Of a stretch of 64,000 bases of DNA, positions 15,418 to 23,386 are shown piece by piece. The translations under genes were made by a program, and so were the position numbers. Numbering within the stretch: the stretch's first letter is position 1; each line of letters opens with the position of its first letter. This DNA is from Desulfocarbo sp964620595 (GTDB lineage Bacteria > Desulfobacterota > Desulfarculia > Desulfarculales > Desulfarculaceae). The stretch is taken from contig CAZUHP010000001.1 in the NCBI GenBank assembly GCA_964620595.1, positions 62,001 through 126,000 on the forward strand. The letters run 5' to 3'. A model generated the notes under the pieces. The model searched no databases and was not told the DNA's origin. It saw nothing but the letters and a program-made list of their open reading frames with translations.

Positions 15418-15522
15418 ATGCCGCCAGTCTGGCAGATCGTGGCGTCCCTAGTGGGCCTGGTGGTGGCGGTGGTGGCCCTGGGCAAGGTGCTGGCGGACTT
15501 GGCCGAGGAGATGCGGTCGTGA
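15418..15522 (+). CDS. 34-residue single-span membrane peptide
   Basis: The frame starts ATG at 15418 and ends TGA at 15522. It encodes a hydrophobic helix (IVASLVGLVVAVVALGKVL) followed by a short acidic/basic tail. The stop overlaps the GTG start of the nuclease gene as GTGA, which supports translation. It could be an early membrane-acting peptide such as an anti-defence or superinfection factor; this is a guess. Confidence 0.45.
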   Translation: MPPVWQIVASLVGLVVAVVALGKVLADLAEEMRS

Positions 15523-16064
15523 GCCTTCCAAGCCTTCCCAGCGTCACCGAAGTCTTGGGCGTGTTCGCGGACTTCAGCCAGGTGCCGGAGGACGTCCTGG
15601 CCCACGCGGCGGCCCGGGGCACGCGGGTGCACGCCGCCTGTGCGGCCATTCTGGAGGGACTGTGGGCGCCCCCGCCAGAGCCGGAGTGGGCGGGCTATGT
15701 CGAGTCCTTCCGTGCCTGGCTGCCGGTCGTGGCCGAGGTGGTGCTGGTGGAGGCAGAGCTGGTGGACGAGGCCATAGGGTACTGCGGGCACCCCGATTTG
15801 ATCTGCCGGCTGCGCGGGGACCGCGGCCTCACCGTGGTGGACCTGAAGACGCCGGCGGTCAAGAGCAAGCTGTGGGCCGCCCAGCTAGCTGCGTACAAGC
15901 GCCTGGCCGAAGCCAACGGCCACGCCCCCATTGATCGGGTGGGCACCCTGCGCCTGAAGGCAAACGGGAGCCCTCCCATCTTCGATGAGTTTCAGCACAG
16001 TGAACGAGACTTCGCCGCTTTTCTATCGGCGCTGAATGCGTACCGATGGTTCAGGGCGGCTTAA
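15519..16064 (+). CDS. PD-(D/E)XK superfamily nuclease (RecB/YqaJ-like)
   Basis: The protein has 181 residues from a GTG at 15519. The nuclease core is visible: an early helix with GTRVHAACAAI, then GYCGHPDLICRL giving the first Asp, the DLK triad element in TVVDLKTPAVKSK, and a following QLAAYKRL helix typical of RecB-family exonucleases. It probably degrades double-stranded DNA ends in the phage recombination pathway, together with the next two genes. Confidence 0.75.
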   Translation: MSLPSLPSVTEVLGVFADFSQVPEDVLAHAAARGTRVHAACAAILEGLWAPPPEPEWAGYVESFRAWLPVVAEVVLVEAELVDEAIGYCGHPDLICRLRGDRGLTVVDLKTPAVKSKLWAAQLAAYKRLAEANGHAPIDRVGTLRLKANGSPPIFDEFQHSERDFAAFLSALNAYRWFRAA

Positions 16065-16077
16065 CCAAGGAGGAATC

Positions 16078-16809
16078 ATGGTTGATTTCGACGCAGTGCT
16101 AGCGGCTGAAGACAGCTCCCTGTCTTCTACCCCAGACCCCGCCACCTCCATGGGAGAAGGGGCCCTGGCTCCGGCCAACCCGTTGTCCCTGGAGCCCCTG
16201 AAGGCGGCCCTGTCCAAGTACGAGCCCCAGATCGGCGCGCTCCTGGCCCGGGCGGAGGCGGTTGACATCCAGGACGCGGACGGCCTGGAGGAGGCCGTGG
16301 CGGTGGGGGGGGAGATCAAGTCCCTGTTCAACGCCATCGAGAAGCGCCGGAAGGAGATGAAGGCGCCGGCGCTGGAGTTCGGCCGGGCGGTGGACCGGGT
16401 GGCCAAGATGTACACCGGCCGCCTGAAGGCCGCCGAGGGCGACCTCAAGCGGAAGATGGCCGTGTTTCGTCAGATGCAGGAGCAGGAGCGCCGCCGCCGC
16501 GAGCGGGAGCGCCAGCAGGCCCTGGAGGCAGCCCAGAAGCGCGCGGACGAGGAGGCGGCGGCCAAGGGCTTTGAGCCGGTGACCATCGAGGCGGCGCCCG
16601 AGCCCGAGCCGGAGAAAACCGTGCGCACCGAAAAGGGCGCGGCCACCTTCCGGGGTGTGTGGACCTTCAAGGTGGTGGACCCCGCCCAGGTGCCGCGGGA
16701 GTACCTGTGCGTGGACGAGAAGAAGATTCGGCAGGCCGTCAAAGCCGGCGTCCGGGAAATCCCCGGTGTGGACATTTTCGAGGACGTCCAGGTGCGCCTG
16801 GGCGGCTGA
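16078..16809 (+). CDS. Coiled-coil phage recombination-locus protein
   Basis: The protein has 243 residues; the ATG at 16078 follows AAGGAGG. A long helical region at about residues 75-165 is rich in Lys, Arg, Glu and Gln (RQMQEQERRRRERERQQALE). The C-terminal domain contains VPREYLCVDEKKIRQAVKAG and REIPGVDIFED, a pattern I recognise from conserved phage proteins next to recombination genes. Its activity is not known; a role in end protection or recombinase loading is possible. Confidence 0.6.
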   Translation: MVDFDAVLAAEDSSLSSTPDPATSMGEGALAPANPLSLEPLKAALSKYEPQIGALLARAEAVDIQDADGLEEAVAVGGEIKSLFNAIEKRRKEMKAPALEFGRAVDRVAKMYTGRLKAAEGDLKRKMAVFRQMQEQERRRRERERQQALEAAQKRADEEAAAKGFEPVTIEAAPEPEPEKTVRTEKGAATFRGVWTFKVVDPAQVPREYLCVDEKKIRQAVKAGVREIPGVDIFEDVQVRLGG

Positions 16810-16822
16810 CAAAGGAGGCCCC

Positions 16823-18247
16823 ATGGAACTCATGCAATCCCCCCAATTGATCCCCACCGACCCGGCGGCCCTGGCCGTGGCGGAGGCCGCCAAGGCGCGG
16901 GTGCAGGCGGCCTATGTCATGGCCCTGCAACGGCCCCGCAGCGAGGACCAGGCCCGGGCCCGCATACTCAACGCCTGCCGCCGGCCGAGCTTCGCGGACA
17001 AGGTGGAGTACAGCAAGCCTGTGGGCAAGAGCCGGGTGCGGGGGCCCTCGATCCGGTTCGCCGAGCTTGCCCTGCGGGAGTGGAGCAACATACTCACCGA
17101 GAGCTTCACGGTGTTCGAGAATGACCAGATGCGCCGGGTCCGCATCATGGTCTGCGACCTGGAAACCAACGCTAGCTTCTCCAAGGAGGTGACCGTCACC
17201 AAGACCGTGGAGCGCCGGAGTGCCAAGGACCGCGAAGTAATCAGCGAGCGCACCAACTCCAAGGGCGAAACCGTGTACATCGTCAAGGCGACGGACGAGG
17301 AGATGGCCAACAAGGAGGCCGCCCTCATCTCCAAGGCGATCCGCAACGAGGGCCTGCGCCTGATCCCCAGCGACATCATCGAGGAGGCTCTGGCCACGGC
17401 CAGGGAGACCCAGCGCACGCGAGATGCCAAGGACCCCGCGGCGGCCAAGAAGCGGGTGGTGGACGCCTTTGCCGGCATGGGAATCCAGCCCAAGCACCTG
17501 GAGCAGTACCTCGGGCATGCCCTGGACCACATCAGCCCGGCGGAGCTGGAGGAGCTGCGCGGCATATACCAGGCCATCAAGGACGGCGAGGCCACCTGGG
17601 CCGAGTACATGCACCTGCGGGAAAGCCAGGGCTCCCCTCAAGCGGCCCAGGCCTGGGAGGAGTTGTGGCCTCAGGTGCTCAAGCTGGCTGCCGAGCGGGG
17701 CTTGCCCGGGGATTTGGCCGGCAACCTCCGGGAGTTTTTTGAGCGGTCCACCGCCGTGCTCCGGCTGCCGGTGCAAGAAGTGCTGAAGGCCGCGCTGGAC
17801 GACTTCGGTGGGCCGTGGGCCTCCTACCTGAAGTGGCCGCAGTGCAAGTTCAAGCCGCCTCAGGGGCCCGGAGAGGATCAACAGCAAGCCGCGGCGCAGC
17901 CGGCCAAGCAACCCAAGGCAGAGCCGCCCGCCGCGGCCCCGGAGAAGGACGAAGGCAGCAAGCCCGAGGCAGAGGCAGCGGCGCCGCCGGAGGCCCAGGA
18001 GCCCGAGCAGGGGCCGCTCCTGGCCGGGGAGGAGGAGTTCAAGCAGCTCTATGACCTGATGGCCAGGAAAAAGGTGGACGAGGCGTTCAAGATGGGCCTC
18101 AGTGACATCATGGGTGCCCTTCAGGTGCTCGACGGCGGCGACCTCACCCTGGCCACCTTCAGCAAGGTCATGCGGGGTCTGGTCAAGAAACCCATAGAGC
18201 TGTCCATCATCGACCGGGCGATTGCTGCTGCCAAGGCGAAGAAGTAA
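16823..18247 (+). CDS. Conserved phage protein, putative recombination mediator
   Basis: The protein has 474 residues; the ATG at 16823 follows AAAGGAGG. The N-terminal 200 residues carry a signature widespread in phages: ILNACRRPSFADKVEYSKPV, then RGPSIRFAELALREWSNIL and NKEAALISKAIRNEGLRLIP. A proline/alanine/glutamate-rich linker (about residues 350-410) joins a small helical C-terminal domain. The family has no function I can state with certainty; its location between an exonuclease and a Holliday-junction resolvase suggests DNA annealing or repair. Confidence 0.65.
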   Translation: MELMQSPQLIPTDPAALAVAEAAKARVQAAYVMALQRPRSEDQARARILNACRRPSFADKVEYSKPVGKSRVRGPSIRFAELALREWSNILTESFTVFENDQMRRVRIMVCDLETNASFSKEVTVTKTVERRSAKDREVISERTNSKGETVYIVKATDEEMANKEAALISKAIRNEGLRLIPSDIIEEALATARETQRTRDAKDPAAAKKRVVDAFAGMGIQPKHLEQYLGHALDHISPAELEELRGIYQAIKDGEATWAEYMHLRESQGSPQAAQAWEELWPQVLKLAAERGLPGDLAGNLREFFERSTAVLRLPVQEVLKAALDDFGGPWASYLKWPQCKFKPPQGPGEDQQQAAAQPAKQPKAEPPAAAPEKDEGSKPEAEAAAPPEAQEPEQGPLLAGEEEFKQLYDLMARKKVDEAFKMGLSDIMGALQVLDGGDLTLATFSKVMRGLVKKPIELSIIDRAIAAAKAKK

Positions 18248-18879
18248 TGGCTCGCCCCTCATCCCCATCCCCGCAAGCGCTTCCCGGTCCTGGGAATGAT
18301 CGTCCCCCGGCTCCCGGGACCGGGGAGCGCCCCTCCTTGTGCGGCTGCGTCATGGGCATAGACCCCAGCCTGACCTCAACCGGTCTGGTGGTGGTGGATG
18401 CTGACGGGCGGGTGCTGCACCACGAGGCCGTCACGCCAGGTAGGGACCTGCCCCTCCTGGCCCGCTTCCAGACCCACGTGCTGCGGGTACGGGTGCTCAG
18501 GGACCGCTACCGGCCCCGGCTGGTGGTCATGGAGGCGCCGGCCTACTCGCGCAACGGCCGCAACCACACCGAGCTGGTGCAGCTCAGCGGGGTGATCCGC
18601 TGGGAGCTGCGCGACTCCACCCCGCCGGCCACGGACACCATCAAGCTGGTCAATCCCATGCGGCTCAAGAAGTGGGCGGCGGGCAAGGGGAACGTGAAAA
18701 AGGACCAGATGCGCCTGGCGGTCTACAAGCGGTGGGGGGTGGACTTTGAGAGCACAGACGAAACCGATGCCTTTGCGCTGGCCATGATGGGCCTGGCCCA
18801 CCTGCGGGGTGAGGTGGACATGGACGCCCCGCCCCCAAAGCGCAAGGCCAAAACCCAAAAGGGAGGAAGGAAGTCATGA
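18247..18879 (+). CDS. RuvC-like Holliday junction resolvase
   Basis: The protein has 210 residues. RNase-H-fold acidic residues are seen in VMGIDPSLTSTGLVVVD (about residue 36), VVMEAPAYSRNG and TDETDAFALAMMGLAHL, the RuvC order. A lysine-rich tail follows. A proline-rich leader of about 33 residues precedes the fold, and GTGs within it are possible later starts. The gene is coupled to the upstream one by TAATG. It should resolve branched DNA before packaging. Confidence 0.85.
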   Translation: MARPSSPSPQALPGPGNDRPPAPGTGERPSLCGCVMGIDPSLTSTGLVVVDADGRVLHHEAVTPGRDLPLLARFQTHVLRVRVLRDRYRPRLVVMEAPAYSRNGRNHTELVQLSGVIRWELRDSTPPATDTIKLVNPMRLKKWAAGKGNVKKDQMRLAVYKRWGVDFESTDETDAFALAMMGLAHLRGEVDMDAPPPKRKAKTQKGGRKS

Positions 18880-19658
18880 GCCAACCGAGGATCACCCGTA
18901 ACGAGGTCACCCGGGAGCTGCCCGTGGTGTTCGGCGACGAGGAGCGGGAGGAGCACACCAAGCGGCTGCTGGCCGCCCTGGAACGCGAGGAAGCGCTCAA
19001 GGCGGACCTGGCCGGCTACCGGGCCGACATCAACGCCAAGCTGAAGGAGACCCGGAAGACCATCAAGGACATGCGGCACGCCTTGGACGCGGGGTGTGAG
19101 CAACAAGCCGTGGCCTGCGAGGAGGTTTGGAACTTCGAGCGCGAGCCCGTTCTGGTGGAGGCCCTAGGGGTGACGGTGGAACCCAACTCGGTCTCGGTCG
19201 TGCGTTTGGACACCAAGGAGATCGTGGACACCCGCGAGATCAAGCCCGAGGAGCGGCAGCAGTCCATGCTGGGGCAGGACGAAGAGCCGCCGGAAGGCGG
19301 CGGGGGCGCGGCGGAGTATACCCAGCCGCCCATCGCGGAACTGGAGGCGCGGGAGTGCCCCTTCCCCGCGGTGCGCGAGGAAATCTGCGGCGAGTGCGAA
19401 CGTGCCGAGGGAGAGGGGTGCATGGATTGCTGCTTTGGCTGCGAGTACCAGCGCGACCATGGCGGCATGCCGGCCGGCTGTATCCCCGTGCGGTACTGCC
19501 CCCACTGTGGTGCCGACGTGGGGGATTGGGTCAATTCTGAGCCCTTCTGCCTGGGCTGCAAGGCCGCGCTGTCCCGGGATGAGCTGCTGACCGAGCGGCC
19601 GGCGCCACTGACCGAGCCGCCGGTGGGGCAGCAGCCCGAAGCCGGCGATGCCGCCTAA
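18876..19658 (+). CDS. Phage protein with coiled-coil and zinc-ribbon-like regions
   Basis: The protein has 260 residues. Residues 20-75 form a charged helix predicted as coiled coil. A middle segment reads EPVLVEALGVTVEPNSVSVVRLDTKEIVDTR, which resembles phage host-nuclease-inhibitor-neighbour proteins. The C-terminal half has many cysteines: CGECERAEGEGCMDCCFGC, then YCPHCGADVG and FCLGCKA, which look like zinc ribbons. The start overlaps the resolvase stop. Function unknown. Confidence 0.55.
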   Translation: MSQPRITRNEVTRELPVVFGDEEREEHTKRLLAALEREEALKADLAGYRADINAKLKETRKTIKDMRHALDAGCEQQAVACEEVWNFEREPVLVEALGVTVEPNSVSVVRLDTKEIVDTREIKPEERQQSMLGQDEEPPEGGGGAAEYTQPPIAELEARECPFPAVREEICGECERAEGEGCMDCCFGCEYQRDHGGMPAGCIPVRYCPHCGADVGDWVNSEPFCLGCKAALSRDELLTERPAPLTEPPVGQQPEAGDAA

Positions 19659-19989
19659 GAAGCTGACCATGGGAGAGGTGGTGGGCCTGTGCTGGCCCAC
19701 CACGCCCCGCTGCCCGACCTGCGGCAGCCCCATGGAGCCGGTGTCCACCCGGCTGGTGTTGGCGGGTGGACAGGTGTGGGTGGCCCGCCGCCGCCGCTGT
19801 GTCGGCTGCCACACAACGGTCAACACCGTGCAGCGGCCCGCTCGGCAGATTGCGCCCGAGGATTTGGAGGAGGCTGCGGCCCAGACCATTCCCGAGGTGG
19901 CCTCGCCGGGGTGGGGGCGCTTGAGATCGGCAAAGATGTTCAGCCGCACAGTGGCCAGGGCGTTGAGGGAGGAGGGAGGCAACAGGTAA
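19648..19989 (+). CDS. Small zinc-finger phage protein
   Basis: The protein has 113 residues with CPTCGSPM and RRRRCVGCHTTVN forming a four-cysteine zinc ribbon, and a helical, basic C-terminus. It overlaps the previous gene by 11 bases and the next by one. It probably binds nucleic acid. Confidence 0.55.
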   Translation: MPPKKLTMGEVVGLCWPTTPRCPTCGSPMEPVSTRLVLAGGQVWVARRRRCVGCHTTVNTVQRPARQIAPEDLEEAAAQTIPEVASPGWGRLRSAKMFSRTVARALREEGGNR

Positions 19990-20219
19990 TGGTCCGGCTG
20001 GTTAGAATTCGCCGCCGCCCGGGCTCTTTCGGTGATCTGTGGGCGGGTCGGCTGGCCGTGAAGATCGACGGGGCCCAGCCGGTCCGTGGCCGGGTGCCGG
20101 TAATGCTGGTGCGTGAGTGTCCGGTTTGGGTGCAGCCTCGGTTTTTAGAGGATGTGCAGGGAGGTTCGGGGCGTGGGGATGGAATCGACCAACCCGCAGG
20201 CGCGGGGGCGGCGAGTTAA
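19989..20219 (+). CDS. Small hypothetical phage protein
   Basis: The protein has 76 residues and starts with ATG at 19989, overlapping the previous stop as TAATG. The N-terminus is basic (VRLVRIRRRPGSFGDLWAGRL) and the rest has no recognisable feature. Support is the coupling and the lack of another gene in this interval. Confidence 0.4.
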   Translation: MVRLVRIRRRPGSFGDLWAGRLAVKIDGAQPVRGRVPVMLVRECPVWVQPRFLEDVQGGSGRGDGIDQPAGAGAAS

Positions 20220-20270
20220 AACGGTGCCTCTTTTTTGCGCCCCTGCGCCTGCGAATCAAAGAAGGATGTA

Positions 20271-20471
20271 ATGCGAAGCCTTAAAGCAGAGTTCCGTTGC
20301 GCTCGCTGCGGCATGCTTTTGGACCACACCGCCGAGACGGAAAATGGCTGCGCCGCCATTGTGGCCAGGGTAGACCCGTGCTGGTCTTGCTTGCAAGAGG
20401 CAACGCTGCCTGCGCATGACCGAGAGCTGCTCCGGCGGGCCAGAAAGCTATCGGTTCGTTTCACTGACTGA
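20271..20471 (+). CDS. Small zinc-ribbon-like phage protein
   Basis: The protein has 66 residues from ATG 20271, with AAGGA upstream. Two Cys-x2-Cys pairs (FRCARCGML and PCWSCLQEA) about 30 residues apart suggest one zinc site. Function unknown. Confidence 0.5.
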   Translation: MRSLKAEFRCARCGMLLDHTAETENGCAAIVARVDPCWSCLQEATLPAHDRELLRRARKLSVRFTD

Positions 20472-20516
20472 TTGCTGGCAGGCGGTTAAGGTGCTGGAAA
20501 AGGAGGACTCGGGAGA

Positions 20517-20846
20517 ATGAACGAAGCTATCGAAATGATTGCCGCCGAGCGGGAGCGGCAGATAAAAGAAGAGGGCTTTGACGCCAAACACGATGCCGAC
20601 GAGTTTCACCAAAATGGTGAGTTGGCCCAGGCCGCTTGTTACTACGCGTGGCCGCATGACTGGGTGGATTCGTGTTCGTCCGACGCATATTACAACCATC
20701 CGGTTGAATCCGTATTCTACCCAATCACATGGTCCAAGAAATGGGCCAAGCGGTCCAGTAAATCCCGCCTCCGCCAGCTCGTGGTGGCCGGCGCCCTCAT
20801 CGCGGCCGAGATCGACCGGCTGCTGAAGGAGAGAGGAGAAAAGTAA
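20517..20846 (+). CDS. Conserved phage protein (AAERERQIKEEGF family)
   Basis: The protein has 109 residues and starts with ATG after GGGAG. The opening IAAERERQIKEEGFDAKHDADEF followed by GELAQAACYYA is a pattern common in tailed-phage small proteins of unknown function. The C-terminal helix (LRQLVVAGALIAAEIDRLLKE) completes the same pattern. Confidence 0.65.
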   Translation: MNEAIEMIAAERERQIKEEGFDAKHDADEFHQNGELAQAACYYAWPHDWVDSCSSDAYYNHPVESVFYPITWSKKWAKRSSKSRLRQLVVAGALIAAEIDRLLKERGEK

Positions 20847-21253
20847 TGGGGTGCTTCTGCCTTGAGCAAGAGTGCGATAGCGGCGGCCTGATCGGCATCC
20901 GGGAAGAAGAAGTTGTGTTGGCTGCCCCTGATGTCTGCGTGGAATGCAGGGAAAGCATCCCCGCCGGCACCAAAGTACGCGCTGTTTGGTTTGTGGAGCC
21001 AGAAGTGTGGCGGCGGGTTGGCCTGGGCGGGGACTTTTCCGCCGAGAAACAGGAGCGCTGGGTAACATGCCCAGCCTGCCAGACCCTCGCAGACCACTTC
21101 TTGTGTGACGCCCCCCGGGCCTACGGGGGACTACTCCCGGACCTAGAGGCCGAGTTTTCTTGGGGAGACATAGACCTTTGTTGCCTGGACGGCCTCACCC
21201 CCGAGGCGGCAGCCAAGCTAGACCGGCTGATGAACGAGGAAAAGGAGCGATAA
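20846..21253 (+). CDS. Cysteine-rich phage protein
   Basis: The protein has 135 residues, coupled to the upstream gene by TAATG. It has CFCLEQEC at the start, then VCVECRESIPAGTKVRAVW and VTCPACQTLADHFLC, which look like a zinc-binding fold. The acidic C-terminus is helical. Function unknown. Confidence 0.55.
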   Translation: MGCFCLEQECDSGGLIGIREEEVVLAAPDVCVECRESIPAGTKVRAVWFVEPEVWRRVGLGGDFSAEKQERWVTCPACQTLADHFLCDAPRAYGGLLPDLEAEFSWGDIDLCCLDGLTPEAAAKLDRLMNEEKER

Positions 21254-21255
21254 CG

Positions 21256-21438
21256 ATGGTGAACTTGTACGGGTTCAAGGAAATCGAAGCCCTGGAGCGC
21301 TTGGCCGAAGCGGTGGAGGTTTGGCGCCGCATCAAGGCCGGCGAGGTTCTCGCCCAGGCCCGCACCATCCAGGAGGCCGAGGACAACGTGGAGTCAGCCC
21401 ACGAGCAGGTCCTCTATTACCGTAGGCTGATGGGGTAG
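21256..21438 (+). CDS. Small helical phage protein
   Basis: The protein has 60 residues, almost wholly helical and amphipathic, with AAAGGAG upstream of the ATG at 21256. No family recognised. Confidence 0.5.
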   Translation: MVNLYGFKEIEALERLAEAVEVWRRIKAGEVLAQARTIQEAEDNVESAHEQVLYYRRLMG

Positions 21439-21442
21439 GGCG

Positions 21443-21652
21443 ATGACCCTCTTGGACGTTGCCTATGCCCGCCAATACGCGGGGTGTCTCAACTGCCGAT
21501 GGTTTGATCCCGACGGGCCTGTGCCGAGAATCAAGCCCGGTGTTAAGGCGCGGGGATCATGTCGCCGCAAGCCAGGGGCGGGAGCTATGACGATCTGGCT
21601 GGAACGGCCGCGGCCGAAGCTCCCAGTCTGCGACCAGTGGGTGCCCCGATGA
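21443..21652 (+). CDS. Small zinc-finger-like phage protein
   Basis: The protein has 69 residues with CLNCRWFDPDG, a later GSCRRKPG and PVCDQWVP, together a four-cysteine pattern seen in small phage proteins. Its stop overlaps the methyltransferase start as ATGA. Confidence 0.5.
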   Translation: MTLLDVAYARQYAGCLNCRWFDPDGPVPRIKPGVKARGSCRRKPGAGAMTIWLERPRPKLPVCDQWVPR

Positions 21653-23169
21653 CCGGCTTGGTGGTGGACCTGTTTGCGGGCGGGGGTGGGGCCTCCCTGG
21701 GCATCCGCTGGGCCCTGGGCCGCGATCCCGATATCGCCATCAACCACGACCCGGTCGCGGTGGCGGTCCACGCCGCCAACCATCCCGAGACGCACCACCT
21801 GGTCCAGGATGTATGGCGGGTGCCCCCGCTCTACGCCACCAAAGGGGCGCCGGTGGACTTGCTGTGGGCCAGCCCGGACTGCACCCACTTCTCCAAGGCC
21901 AAGGGCGGCAAACCCCAGTCTAGGCGCGTCCGCGACCTCGCCTGGGTGGTGGTGGAGTGGGCCCGCATGGCCAAGCCCGCCGTGATCTGCCTGGAGAACG
22001 TGGAGGAGTTCCGCGACTGGGGCCCCCTCGGCGCAGACGGGCGACCCGATCCAGGGCGCGCCGGCGAGACGTTCACCCGCTGGGTCCGCTCGCTGCGGGC
22101 CCTGGGCTACCAGGTAGATTGGCGCGAGCTGAGGGCCTGCGACTACGGGGCCCCCACCATCCGCAAGCGCTTGTTCCTGGTCGCCCGGCGGGACGGCCAG
22201 CCCATCACCTGGCCGGAGCCCACCCACGGGCCGGAGGGCTCAGGCCTCCTGCCCTACCGCACGGCGGCGGAGTGCATCGACTGGAGTCTCCCGTGCCCCT
22301 CCATCTTCCTCACCCGCGATGAGGCCCGGGAGCTACGCCGGCGCACTGGGATCGCCTGCAAGCGACCCTTGGCCGGCGCCACCCTGCGCCGCATCGCCGA
22401 GGGCATCCGCCGGTACGTCATCGAGGCGGCGGAGCCGTTCATCGTCACCTGCAATCACGCTGGGAACGGCTTTCGCGGACAAAGGCTCCTTGAACCCTTT
22501 AAGACCATCACGGCTTCGCGGGACGCCCACGGACTGGTGGCGGCTTTCCTCGCCAAGCACTACACCGGCGTGGTGGGCTCGGACCTGCGGCGGCCGATCG
22601 GCACCGTCACGGCGGTGGACCACCACAGCCTGGTCGCCGCGCACCTCTGCAAGCACTTCGGCACCACCACGGGGCAACAGCTCGACGATCCCCTCCATAC
22701 GGTGGTAGGGCGGGTCAAGCACAGCTTGATCACCTCGCACCTGGTCAAGCTGCGAGGCACCTGCCGCCACGGACAGGACCTGCGGACTCCGCTGGCGACC
22801 GTCACCGCCGGCGGCAACCATCTGGCCGAGGTCCGGGCGTTCCTGGTCAAATACTACGGTTCGGCGGTCGGCCAGGACCTCAAGGAGCCCACCCACACCG
22901 TGACCGCCCGGCACCGCCTGGGCTTGGTCACCGTCAATATTCAGGGCGAGCCCTACACCATTGCCGACATCGGGATGCGGATGCTTCAGCCCCGAGAGCT
23001 GTTCCGCGCCCAGGGCTTCCCGGAGGACTACGTGATCGACCGGGGGGCCGATGGCAAGCAGCTCAGCAAGGCCGCCCAGGTGAGACTCTGCGGCAACTCG
23101 GTCTGTCCCCAGGTAGCCGAGGCCGTGGTCCGGGCCAACGTGGCCACCCAGGCGCAGGAGGCGGCGTGA
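21649..23169 (+). CDS. Phage C5-cytosine DNA methyltransferase with repeated target-recognition modules
   Basis: The protein has 506 residues. Family motifs are in order: motif I DLFAGGGGASLGI, motif IV with the catalytic Cys in SPDCTHFSKAKGG, motif VI in CLENVEEF, motif VIII as TIRKRLFLVAR, and the C-terminal motifs IX-X ending RLCGNSVCPQVAEAVV. Between VIII and IX, about residues 255-430, there are five repeats of 32-35 residues of the form FLxKxxG...G..L..P..TVTA...H.LV. It modifies cytosine at an unknown site. No restriction enzyme is adjacent, so protection of phage DNA from host restriction is the likely role. Confidence 0.92.
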   Translation: MTGLVVDLFAGGGGASLGIRWALGRDPDIAINHDPVAVAVHAANHPETHHLVQDVWRVPPLYATKGAPVDLLWASPDCTHFSKAKGGKPQSRRVRDLAWVVVEWARMAKPAVICLENVEEFRDWGPLGADGRPDPGRAGETFTRWVRSLRALGYQVDWRELRACDYGAPTIRKRLFLVARRDGQPITWPEPTHGPEGSGLLPYRTAAECIDWSLPCPSIFLTRDEARELRRRTGIACKRPLAGATLRRIAEGIRRYVIEAAEPFIVTCNHAGNGFRGQRLLEPFKTITASRDAHGLVAAFLAKHYTGVVGSDLRRPIGTVTAVDHHSLVAAHLCKHFGTTTGQQLDDPLHTVVGRVKHSLITSHLVKLRGTCRHGQDLRTPLATVTAGGNHLAEVRAFLVKYYGSAVGQDLKEPTHTVTARHRLGLVTVNIQGEPYTIADIGMRMLQPRELFRAQGFPEDYVIDRGADGKQLSKAAQVRLCGNSVCPQVAEAVVRANVATQAQEAA

Positions 23170-23372
23170 TGGGTATCACCAGTTTTACCGACATGGAGGC
23201 GCAACTGGACGCCCGCGACGATTCTGATGAAACTACCCGGGAGAAATTCCGCGTTGGCCCTGGCCTCTTTCTCGGGGTCATTCCGGGCGTACCACCGCTG
23301 AAGGACGCGGTTCGGGAGATGATGGAACGCTACAGGCTGGTTCGGCAGAACCAAGATAACAAAAGAGATTAG
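23169..23372 (+). CDS. Small hypothetical phage protein
   Basis: The protein has 67 residues; its ATG overlaps the methyltransferase stop as TGATG. It is acidic in the first half, with no recognised motif. Confidence 0.45.
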   Translation: MGITSFTDMEAQLDARDDSDETTREKFRVGPGLFLGVIPGVPPLKDAVREMMERYRLVRQNQDNKRD

Positions 23373-23386
23373 GCCCGACTCACACT

